Made by a program: the position numbers and the translations under genes. From Vicinamibacteria bacterium (GTDB lineage Bacteria; Acidobacteriota; Vicinamibacteria; Vicinamibacterales; 2-12-FULL-66-21): a DNA stretch of 7,723 nt. How positions within the stretch are numbered: the stretch's first letter is position 1; each line of letters starts with the position of its first letter. Below are positions 1 to 5,286 of this stretch, piece after piece. Under the pieces are notes generated by a model that was not told the origin of the DNA, did no database searches, and worked only from the letters and a program-made list of their open reading frames with translations. The stretch is taken from the NCBI GenBank assembly GCA_025937075.1, contig JAICSD010000213.1:1-7723 (forward strand), in the 5' to 3' direction.

Positions 1-472
1 CGAGATCCGCAATAGCCTTCGTGTACTGCCCATCGGTCATCACCGCGGCCGTCGCGTGAGCGGCCGGTTCCTCGCGGCCATTGGCCGCGCCCAGCGACGG
101 GAACGATGTCGCGCGTCCGCCGTGCTGGCCGACCCACACGGCGCCGCCCGATACGACCATCAGGGCGAGACTGGCCGCGACGAGTTGCGGGAGCGTGAAC
201 GACACTCGCCACGCTGCACGCCCGGGCGGCGTATCGATTGCCCGGGGCATCCTCCCAATCTGTTCCGCGATGCCGTCCCACAGATCCGTCGCGGGAGGAC
301 GAGGCGTCGCCGCGGCGGCGCGTGCGACGACGGTTCGCAGTGCTTCGAGCGTCGTTCTGCAGTCGCCGCACTCGGCGAGGTGCGCGTCAACCGCGTGACG
401 CTCACCAGAGGTCAATTCGCCGTCGATGTACTCCGACAGCCGAGGCGTCCACGAGTCAGTCATGACATTCAT
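1..472 (-). CDS. Anti-sigma factor, zinc-finger (zf-HC2) type, partial
   Basis: Membrane-anchored anti-sigma factor expected to hold the ECF sigma factor encoded just upstream. The first 157 residues are visible and the C-terminus lies beyond the window edge. The N-terminal part carries a zinc-binding anti-sigma motif, H31-x3-C35-x2-C38, within HLAECGDC. A hydrophobic segment at about residues 94-115 looks like one transmembrane helix, so the part after it should lie outside the cytoplasm as the sensor region. The start used is the ATG at 472-470, whose last bases overlap the sigma stop codon (ATGA), implying translational coupling. An in-frame ATG at 463 is a possible alternative. The region after the helix is short and low in complexity before the edge, so nothing can be said about the signal sensed. 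Family knowledge: zf-HC2 proteins bind their partner sigma in the cytoplasm and release it on a signal. Confidence 0.88.
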   Translation of the reverse strand, partial: MNVMTDSWTPRLSEYIDGELTSGERHAVDAHLAECGDCRTTLEALRTVVARAAAATPRPPATDLWDGIAEQIGRMPRAIDTPPGRAAWRVSFTLPQLVAASLALMVVSGGAVWVGQHGGRATSFPSLGAANGREEPAAHATAAVMTDGQYTKAIADL

Positions 473-1026
473 CCAAGATGCCTGCGCAGCATCATTCGCG
501 CGCGGTGCAATTGCGCCTTCGAGGTGCCCGGCGAGATCCCGAGCAGCGTCCCGATTTCGTGGTGTTTGTAGCCTTCCACGTCGTGCAGCACGAAGATCTC
601 GCGCGCGCCGTCGGGCAGCTTCTCGAGCGCGGCTTCGAAGTCCATCGGCAGATCGTGCGAGACGCTCGGACCCGACAGCGTCGCGAAGACATCGTCACCG
701 TCCAGCATCCGCCGGCGGTTCGTCCGCTCCGATCGAAAGCGTTCGATCACGATATTGACCGTGAGCCTGTGCAGCCACGTCGTGAAGGACGCATCGCCGC
801 GGAAGCTCGCAAGTTTCTGCCAGACGCGCACGAAAACGTCCTGCGTCAGCTCGTCGGCATCGCGCCCGCCGGTGAGCCGGCGGACGAGGCTGTAGACCCG
901 CGGAAGGTGGGCACGGTACAGCGCCTCGAACGCGCGGACGTCCCCCGCCGCGGCGCGTGCCACGTCGGACTGGGTATCGAGGGGGGGAACGCTCCCCGCC
1001 TCAGCGTTCAGCGCGAGCGCCTCCAA
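469..1026 (-). CDS. ECF-family RNA polymerase sigma factor
   Basis: Extracytoplasmic-function sigma-70 factor of 185 aa, a normal length for the group. It directs RNA polymerase to its own promoter set. Region 2 spans about residues 30-98, with the ELTQDVFVRVWQ core and the FTTWLHRLTVN segment. Region 4 spans about 131-184, a helix-turn-helix with the GYKHHEIGTLLGISPGTSKA motif. The linker 99-130 is acidic and variable, and region 3 is absent, as expected. The start is TTG at 1026-1024: AAGGA lies six bases upstream and an in-frame TAA sits four codons upstream, so no longer frame is possible. The anti-sigma gene follows with an ATGA overlap, and the M23 peptidase gene ends 66 bp upstream on the same strand. 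Whether the pair is read through from that operon or has its own promoter cannot be decided from sequence. RpoE/SigW-like in type; the regulon is unknown. Confidence 0.93.
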   Translation of the reverse strand: MEALALNAEAGSVPPLDTQSDVARAAAGDVRAFEALYRAHLPRVYSLVRRLTGGRDADELTQDVFVRVWQKLASFRGDASFTTWLHRLTVNIVIERFRSERTNRRRMLDGDDVFATLSGPSVSHDLPMDFEAALEKLPDGAREIFVLHDVEGYKHHEIGTLLGISPGTSKAQLHRARMMLRRHLG

Positions 1027-1032
1027 GTGCCA

Positions 1033-1037
1033 TCCTT
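1033..1037 (-). promoter_or_regulatory. Ribosome binding site deciding the TTG start of the sigma gene
   Basis: AAGGA on the minus strand, six bases before the TTG at 1026. The nearer ATG at 1033-1031 is in another frame and reaches a stop after ten codons, and the sigma frame is closed by TAA at 1038-1036. The rare TTG start is therefore the best-supported choice. Confidence 0.7.
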
Positions 1038-1092
1038 ACATACCGTTGGATGACGAGCGGAGCGGAAAGGTTGGAAGGCGAGGCGCGAGGCG

Positions 1093-1758
1093 CTACCGCA
1101 CGAGCGCGTCGTAGGGGTCGATCGCGGCTCCTTCCCACCAGTGGTGGTCGGGGTTGAGGAGAGAGATGGCAAAGTGCAGATGGGGAGTGTCGGGCGGCGC
1201 ATTGCCTGACGTGCCGACGTACCCGATCACCTGGCCTCTGCGCACCATTTGGCCTTCTTTCAGGCCATCGGCATAGCGCTCGAGGTGGGCGTAGTAGTAG
1301 CAGAAGCGCTGCGACGGGTCGAACTGGTAGATCGTGTTGCCGCCAAGCCTGCTCACGAACAGCTTCGCAATCGTGCCGTCCTCGACGGCGAGCACCGGGG
1401 TGTTGCGCGGCGCCAGGATATCGATCGCGTCGTGTTCGTGGCCGGTGCGCGCGTCGGTGAATGAGCGGGTGAGTTGTGACGCGCTGACGCCCTGCACGGG
1501 GATCAGGAGGTCGCGCGCTTCGAGTTCGCGTGTCGCGTCTGCCGGCGACGGCGGCGGCGACGGAGCGGGCACATGGCCGGAGGTCGCGGCCGGGGACTCG
1601 GCGGGCGTGGTCGCGCCATCAGTCGTCGCAGCGACCGGAGACTTCGCGGTCGACGCGTGTTCGCGGCGCACGGCGGCAACGTTCTGCAGCGATGCCACGG
1701 CAAAGGCGCCGAGCACAAAGCCGAGCAGGCCGCTCCCGAGCACGTGTCGCAGATTCAT
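1093..1758 (-). CDS. Membrane-anchored M23 (LytM-type) peptidase
   Basis: Zinc metallopeptidase of 221 aa expected to cut peptide cross-links in peptidoglycan, or to act as an activator if inactive. A hydrophobic N-terminal segment at about residues 6-24 serves as signal anchor. It is followed by a Pro/Ala/Ser/Thr-rich linker (about 36-75) and the M23 domain (about 85-221). The catalytic set looks complete: H109-x3-D113 in HEHDAID, H158 in YYAHL, and H193-x-H195 in PHLHF. The glycine-rich sequence GQVIGYVGTSGN before the HxH is typical of the fold. There is no coiled coil of the EnvC/NlpD sort and no LysM domain. Its ATG overlaps the stop of the L,D-transpeptidase gene (ATGA) and has no clear Shine-Dalgarno sequence, so it is probably translated by coupling as the last gene of a three-gene operon. 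An active enzyme is likely; the exact bond cut is inference. Confidence 0.92.
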   Translation of the reverse strand: MNLRHVLGSGLLGFVLGAFAVASLQNVAAVRREHASTAKSPVAATTDGATTPAESPAATSGHVPAPSPPPSPADATRELEARDLLIPVQGVSASQLTRSFTDARTGHEHDAIDILAPRNTPVLAVEDGTIAKLFVSRLGGNTIYQFDPSQRFCYYYAHLERYADGLKEGQMVRRGQVIGYVGTSGNAPPDTPHLHFAISLLNPDHHWWEGAAIDPYDALVR

Positions 1759-2696
1759 TCGGCGAACACCACGCGCGTCCCCGTACGCGCGAAGGACGCG
1801 ACGGTGAGCGCGTCCCAGTTGGTGAGCCGCACGCAGCCGTGCGACGTGGTCTTTCCGACGAGCGCGGGCTCCGGCGTACCATGCAGCCCGTAGTGCGGGC
1901 GATCGATGTCGATCCAGACGACCCCGACCGGGTTGTTCGGTCCCGGTTTGATCGTCGCCTTCGAGTTGTTCGGGTCCGCGTCCCAGAAGAGTTCGGGGTT
2001 GTAATGGAACTCGGGGTCGTGCTGCACGCCGGTGACCTTCCAGTTGCCGATCGGCAGCGGGTCGTGTTCGCTGCCGGTCGTGACCGGCGCAAAGAACAGC
2101 GTCTTCCCGTTCTGATCCGCAACGACGAGCGTGGACGCCTTTCGCGTCACCGTGATCGTCACCTCGTTCGGGTTGTTCCGGGCAGACGCGGATGCCTTGG
2201 GCTGCGGCCGCGTCGGATCGAAATCGGTCGGCACGTTCGGCACCAGGATCTGCTCACCCGCCTCGAACTGCGCCTGCCGGTTGATGAGGCGAAGCAGGGC
2301 AGGGCTGCAATGAAATCGCTCGCCCAGCAGTTCCGTCACGTCGCGGTAGCCGAGCGCGGGCAGGTTCGCCTGCTGCACGAGGTCCTCCGGGATATCCGGC
2401 GTGAACGGCCCTGCGACGTCTTCGTCCGTGATCTGATACGTCACCAGCGGCTGCTCGGGCAACGCGCCGGCGTCCCCTCCACTCTTCTTGTAGGCGGCCA
2501 GGGCGGACTTCGTATTCGCGCCCATCGCGGCGTCGATCTCGCCCGGAGAGTAACCGGCGCGATCGAGCATCACCTGGAGCTGAAGCGCCTTCTTCGCGGG
2601 TGCCGTCAAGGGCACCGGCTTTGCGGGCACGTCATGCACCGGCGCCTGCGGAAATGCGGTTAACGCGAACGCCGCACACACGGTCAACACCTTCAC
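1755..2696 (-). CDS. L,D-transpeptidase (YkuD domain) with PG-binding and LysM-like regions
   Basis: Exported enzyme of 313 aa expected to form 3-3 cross-links in peptidoglycan or attach proteins to it. Order: hydrophobic N-terminus (about 3-15), a weak signal peptide; a peptidoglycan-binding-1-like helical region (about 33-72, with LDRAGYSPGEIDAAMGANTK); a LysM-like segment (about 116-155, ending in AGEQILVPNV); a linker rich in Lys/Ala/Asn; and the YkuD catalytic domain (about 177-313). The catalytic signature is intact: H272 and S285-H286-G287-C288-V289-R290, with C288 as the acylated nucleophile. The start is GTG at 2696-2694, because GGAGG sits seven bases upstream and the hydrophobic stretch begins there. 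An upstream in-frame extension reaching 2858 would add an arginine-rich tail overlapping the phosphoesterase gene and is rejected. The GTG overlaps the phosphoesterase stop (GTGA) and the stop overlaps the M23 ATG. Confidence 0.93.
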   Translation of the reverse strand: MKVLTVCAAFALTAFPQAPVHDVPAKPVPLTAPAKKALQLQVMLDRAGYSPGEIDAAMGANTKSALAAYKKSGGDAGALPEQPLVTYQITDEDVAGPFTPDIPEDLVQQANLPALGYRDVTELLGERFHCSPALLRLINRQAQFEAGEQILVPNVPTDFDPTRPQPKASASARNNPNEVTITVTRKASTLVVADQNGKTLFFAPVTTGSEHDPLPIGNWKVTGVQHDPEFHYNPELFWDADPNNSKATIKPGPNNPVGVVWIDIDRPHYGLHGTPEPALVGKTTSHGCVRLTNWDALTVASFARTGTRVVFAE

Positions 2697-3484
2697 TGAT
2701 GTACCTCCAGGCGGCGGTCCGCGCCGCTGCGCCTCTCGTTGTCGGCGGCGGCCCCCACTTCGACCAGCCTGAAGGGGCGATCGGGGAATGTCTCGCGCAT
2801 CAGCGCCATCGAGACGTTGAAGACGGGCACGTTCGTGCGCGTGCGCCCTTCGGCGCATCCATGATGCGCATGGCCGTGAAACACCGCGGCCACCGGGAAG
2901 CGCGTAATGGGATCCTCCAGGCGGCTGCAGCCCAGAAACGGATAAATGTCGAGCGGCTCGCCTTCGACGGTCGCCTGAATCGGCGCGTAATGAAGGACGA
3001 CGACGATGCGATCGTTGCGAAGGCGTGCGAGCGCCGATTCGAGCTTGAGCGCTTCATCGACGGCCTCACGCACGAACTGCTTGATGATCTGTTCGCCCCA
3101 CGGTCCGAGCGCCCGGCGCCCGAAGCCGCCGGCGAACCCTTTCACGCCGGCGAACCCGACGCCCATGATCTCGGTCGTGTCGCCGTCGAGCAGGGCCACG
3201 CCCGCATCTTTGAGGAGCCGCGTGATCTCGTCCTGCTGATTGCTCTCGAAATCGTGATTGCCGAGGACGGCGACAATCGGAATGCGGATGCCGGCGAACT
3301 CTTTGATCAGCGCGCGCGCCTCATCCGCAAGACCGTAATCCGTGAGGTCGCCTGTGAGGACGAGGATGTCGGCGGATTCCGAGATCTGGCTGAACAGCGG
3401 CTGAAGGGAACCCGGCACAGCGCTCTTCCCGAAATGGAGATCGCCAAGCGCCGCAATGCGGACGACGTCTTTGGTGGCGCTCAT
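2693..3484 (-). CDS. Calcineurin-like metallophosphoesterase
   Basis: Cytoplasmic metal-dependent phosphoesterase of 263 aa; the substrate is not predictable. All the metallophosphatase blocks are present in order: D15-x-H17 in GDLHFG, G45-D46 in TGDLTD, G75-N76-H77-D78, H165 in VVLHYAP, and G204-H205-A206-H207. These are the usual ligands of a dinuclear metal centre. No signal peptide or membrane segment is seen. The start chosen is ATG at 3484-3482 (MSATKD), immediately before the first beta strand. The frame stays open upstream to 3556 but there it only translates the heptad repeat (MGIGSWELGIG) and is not credible coding. The Shine-Dalgarno sequence is modest: AGAGG three bases from the ATG. 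The gene heads the run that continues with L,D-transpeptidase and M23 peptidase, joined by a GTGA overlap. A role linked to envelope metabolism is inference from context only. Confidence 0.9.
   Translation of the reverse strand: MSATKDVVRIAALGDLHFGKSAVPGSLQPLFSQISESADILVLTGDLTDYGLADEARALIKEFAGIRIPIVAVLGNHDFESNQQDEITRLLKDAGVALLDGDTTEIMGVGFAGVKGFAGGFGRRALGPWGEQIIKQFVREAVDEALKLESALARLRNDRIVVVLHYAPIQATVEGEPLDIYPFLGCSRLEDPITRFPVAAVFHGHAHHGCAEGRTRTNVPVFNVSMALMRETFPDRPFRLVEVGAAADNERRSGADRRLEVHQ
2704..2708 (-). promoter_or_regulatory. Ribosome binding site deciding the GTG start of the L,D-transpeptidase
   Basis: GGAGG on the minus strand lies seven bases before the GTG at 2696-2694, inside the last codons of the phosphoesterase gene. 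It is a strong match to the Shine-Dalgarno consensus. It fixes the start at the GTG rather than at the longer in-frame extension. Confidence 0.75.
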
Positions 3485-3524
3485 ACGCCTCTGCTGTGAG
3501 CAAGGCGCGGGCCAGGGACAAGCG

Positions 3525-3618
3525 CCAATTCCCAACTCCCAACTCCCAATTCCCAATCAATCTGATCCGTTTAGGCGTTGGGCGTAGGCGTTGGGAGTTG
3601 GGAGTTGGGAGTTGGAAG
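3525..3618. repeat. Inverted heptad-repeat element (CCCAACT / TTGGGAG units)
   Basis: Left arm 3525-3558 is built of seven-base units of the form CCCAACT or CCCAATT, four in a row plus a partial unit. Right arm 3578-3618 is built of TTGGGCG, TAGGCG, three TTGGGAG and one TTGGAAG. The arms are near-complementary over more than 20 bases, separated by an AT-richer centre (about 3559-3577), so a large hairpin or cruciform is possible. The element begins right at the stop codon of the small hypothetical gene (TAA at 3621-3619 shares its last TT) and ends about 40 bp before the phosphoesterase start. It could act as a weak terminator or processing site between the two; there is no T-tract to make it a standard terminator. 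Similar heptads occur, from memory, between genes in Acidobacteriota. Confidence 0.85.
3531..3554 (-). other. Potential G-quadruplex motif
   Basis: On the minus strand the left repeat arm reads as four GGG runs (complements of 3552-3554, 3545-3547, 3538-3540 and 3531-3533) separated by three four-base loops of AATT or AGTT type. This fits the canonical G3-N1-7 pattern. It would appear in any transcript crossing the element toward the phosphoesterase gene. The right arm also has four GGG runs on the plus strand, but one loop is ten bases long. Confidence 0.5.
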
Positions 3619-3858
3619 TTAACGCAATTCTCCAATCTGCTGATCCAGCGCGTCGAGCGCCTGCTCGAGCATCTTCCGATGGGCCGGCGCGGTCGCGCGC
3701 TCGAGGTCGGCGGCGGCTCGGGTCCGGGCAAGCTCCAGTGAGCGGCGACGAGCCTCTTTGTCCCGCTCTTCAGGCGTCAGCGCGGCACCTGTGCTGCGCC
3801 GGCGCTGCGCCTCTTCCTGCTGCGACTCGATGTTCTTCGACTCCCACCCGCGCGCCAT
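3619..3858 (-). CDS. Small charged hypothetical protein (MARGWESK type)
   Basis: Predicted protein of 79 aa, very rich in Glu, Arg, Gln and Ala, with no signal peptide, membrane segment or cysteine. It appears almost wholly helical: residues 9-22 and 29-55 form charged helices around the LTPEERDKEARRR segment, and 57-79 a further amphipathic helix. A coiled coil or helical hairpin is likely. The N-terminus MARGWESK and the overall pattern match small hypothetical proteins I recall from Acidobacteriota, though I cannot verify this. The start is ATG at 3858-3856; AGAGGAG touches it directly, which is closer than ideal. An in-frame ATG at 3897-3895 would add 13 residues and overlap the divergent esterase start. 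The stop TAA lies at the edge of the heptad repeat. Codon use resembles its neighbours, which supports a real gene. Function unknown. Confidence 0.68.
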   Translation of the reverse strand: MARGWESKNIESQQEEAQRRRSTGAALTPEERDKEARRRSLELARTRAAADLERATAPAHRKMLEQALDALDQQIGELR

Positions 3859-3884
3859 CTCCTCTGGATCATAACGGGCTTTCC

Positions 3885-3890
3885 TATAAT
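3885..3890 (+). promoter_or_regulatory. -10 box (TATAAT) of the esterase-transporter operon
   Basis: A perfect TATAAT occurs in an otherwise GC-rich region, five bases before the ATG at 3896. A transcript starting the usual six to seven bases after the box would begin at or next to the start codon, giving a leaderless mRNA. No Shine-Dalgarno sequence is visible upstream of that ATG, which agrees. No good -35 hexamer is seen at 16-18 bases upstream. Confidence 0.55.
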
Positions 3891-3895
3891 GAAGC

Positions 3896-4603
3896 ATGCG
3901 ATGTTTTCGCGCGGCCGCTCTGGTCGCTGCTGCGGCTCTGGCGATCGCGCCTGCGGCATGCCGCCGCGCCCCCGCTGACACGACGGCTGCCACCGCCGCA
4001 ACCGATGTGTCACCGGCAGCTCAGCCGGTGGAGGACTCACGGCCGAAGATCGTGGCGCTCGGCGACAGCCTCACCGCCGGCCTCGGTCTTCCGGAATCGC
4101 AGTCGTACCCGAGCCTGCTCCAGGCGGATCTCGATCGCGGCGGGTACCACTTCGATGTCGTGAACGCCGGCGTGTCCGGCGACACGACCGCTGCTGGCCT
4201 GGCCCGCCTCGACTGGGCCCTTCAGGGAGGGAACGTCAAGGTCCTGATCCTCGAGCTGGGCGCGAACGATGGCCTGCGCGGGCTCCCGGTGGACCAGATG
4301 CATCAGAACCTCGCCCGGATCATCGAACGCGCACACGAGCAGCACATCGCCGTGCTGCTGCTCGGCATGGAAGCGCCGCCGAACTACGGCCTCGAATACG
4401 CGCGATCGTTCCGCCAGGTGTATCAGGATCTCGCCAGCCGCTATGACGTCACGCTGGTGCCGTTCATGCTCGACGGCGTCGCCGGGCGGGCGGATCTCAA
4501 CCAGCCCGACGGCATCCATCCCAACACCGCCGGGACGCAGATCGTCGCCCGGACGATCTGGCAGCGGCTCAAACCGCTGGTCGATGCCGCGGACGCGTCA
4601 TGA
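3896..4603 (+). CDS. tesA: TesA-like SGNH/GDSL esterase, probable lipoprotein
   Basis: Hydrolase of the SGNH family, arylesterase / thioesterase I / lysophospholipase L1 type, 235 aa. The N-terminus has Arg residues, a long Ala-rich hydrophobic stretch (6-20) and Cys22 in APAAC, followed by a flexible Ala/Thr linker. This suggests a lipoprotein signal, though Pro at -3 makes the lipobox imperfect; cleavage by ordinary signal peptidase is the alternative. The catalytic domain (about 50-230) holds block I GDSLTAG (S58 nucleophile), block II with G92 in NAGVSGDT, block III GAND (N124), and block V DGIHP with D205 and H208. All four SGNH residues are present. The ATG at 3896 lacks a Shine-Dalgarno sequence but sits five bases after TATAAT. 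The stop overlaps the ABC ATPase start (ATGA). In E. coli tesA also neighbours ybbA-ybbP, so the enzyme likely works on hydrophobic acyl esters delivered by that transporter (inference). Confidence 0.9.
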   Translation: MRCFRAAALVAAAALAIAPAACRRAPADTTAATAATDVSPAAQPVEDSRPKIVALGDSLTAGLGLPESQSYPSLLQADLDRGGYHFDVVNAGVSGDTTAAGLARLDWALQGGNVKVLILELGANDGLRGLPVDQMHQNLARIIERAHEQHIAVLLLGMEAPPNYGLEYARSFRQVYQDLASRYDVTLVPFMLDGVAGRADLNQPDGIHPNTAGTQIVARTIWQRLKPLVDAADAS

Positions 4604-5286
4604 TTGAACTGCAGCACATCTCGCGCACGGTCCCGAGCGGCGATTCGATGTTGACGATCCTCCATCCGCTGGATCTCCGCATCGAGGCCGGCGGCGTGGT
4701 TGCGATCACCGGTCCGTCGGGCAGCGGAAAATCCACGCTGCTCGGGCTGATTGCCGGCCTCGATGCGCCTTCGACGGGGCGTATCCTGATCGACGGCGCC
4801 GACATTACGGCGATGTCGGAGGACGCGCTCGCGCGCTTTCGCGGGTCGCACATCGGCTTCGTCTTCCAGTTCTTCCATCTGCTGCCCTCGTTGACGGCCG
4901 TCGAGAACGTTCGTGTGCCGCTCGAGATTGCAGGCGCTCACGATCCCGGCGCCCGCGCAGACGCGCTGCTGACGGAAGTCGGGCTGTCCGCGCGCCGCCA
5001 CCACTATCCCTCGCAGCTTTCAGGCGGTGAGCAGCAGCGGGTTGCCATCGCGCGCGCGCTTGCGAACAATCCGCCGCTCCTCCTCGCGGACGAGCCGACG
5101 GGGAATCTCGACAGCGCGACCGGGCATCAGGTCATCCAGATCCTGATCGACGTGAACCGGCGCCGCAAGACGACGGTCGTCCTCGTGACGCACGACGCCG
5201 AACTGGCCGCGCTGGCCGACACGACGATCGCGCTGCGCGACGGCCGGATCGTCTCGACCGGGGTTCGGGGCGCGGCCGCGTCATGA
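4600..5286 (+). CDS. ybbA: ABC transporter ATP-binding protein, YbbA/LolD type
   Basis: ATPase subunit of 228 aa that would power the membrane protein encoded just downstream. All nucleotide-binding motifs are intact: Walker [10 protein letters not shown] (38-46), Q-loop glutamine Q90 in [10 protein letters not shown], signature LSGGEQQR (140-147), Walker B LLLADEP with E165, D-loop NLD (169-171), and switch histidine H198 in VTHD. The sequence around the Q-loop and the [14 protein letters not shown] stretch is typical of the MacB/LolD/YbbA branch, whose members drive mechanotransmission or lipid extraction rather than classic import. The ATG overlaps the esterase stop (ATGA) without a Shine-Dalgarno sequence, implying coupled translation. 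Its own stop overlaps the ATG of a 22-codon frame leading to the permease. The assignment to YbbA rather than LolD rests on its neighbours, a TesA-like esterase and a YbbP-type permease. Confidence 0.93.
   Translation: MIELQHISRTVPSGDSMLTILHPLDLRIEAGGVVAITGPSGSGKSTLLGLIAGLDAPSTGRILIDGADITAMSEDALARFRGSHIGFVFQFFHLLPSLTAVENVRVPLEIAGAHDPGARADALLTEVGLSARRHHYPSQLSGGEQQRVAIARALANNPPLLLADEPTGNLDSATGHQVIQILIDVNRRRKTTVVLVTHDAELAALADTTIALRDGRIVSTGVRGAAAS

Noticed and set aside
73..89. Perfect palindrome CGCGGCCATTGGCCGCG
   Set aside because: It lies inside anti-sigma coding sequence with a one-base centre and is most likely a by-product of GC-rich composition.
1052..1076. Possible ECF-type promoter (AAC ... 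CGTC on the minus strand) before the sigma gene
   Set aside because: The spacer between AAC and CGTC is 14 bases, shorter than the usual 16-18, and the -35 lacks the GGAAC form. It is too weak to annotate, although autoregulation would be typical.
1530..2663. Long plus-strand open frame of 377 codons
   Set aside because: It lies opposite the M23 and L,D-transpeptidase genes, both with intact catalytic motifs, and its translation is Arg-rich with no domain. It is a GC-driven shadow.
2697..2858. Upstream extension of the L,D-transpeptidase to an ATG at 2858
   Set aside because: It would add an Arg-rich stretch overlapping the phosphoesterase and displace the signal sequence from the N-terminus. 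The GTG at 2696 has a strong ribosome binding site.
3525..3618. Heptad repeats as a CRISPR array or insertion sequence end
   Set aside because: Units are seven bases without unique spacers, there is no transposase nearby and no target-site duplication is visible.
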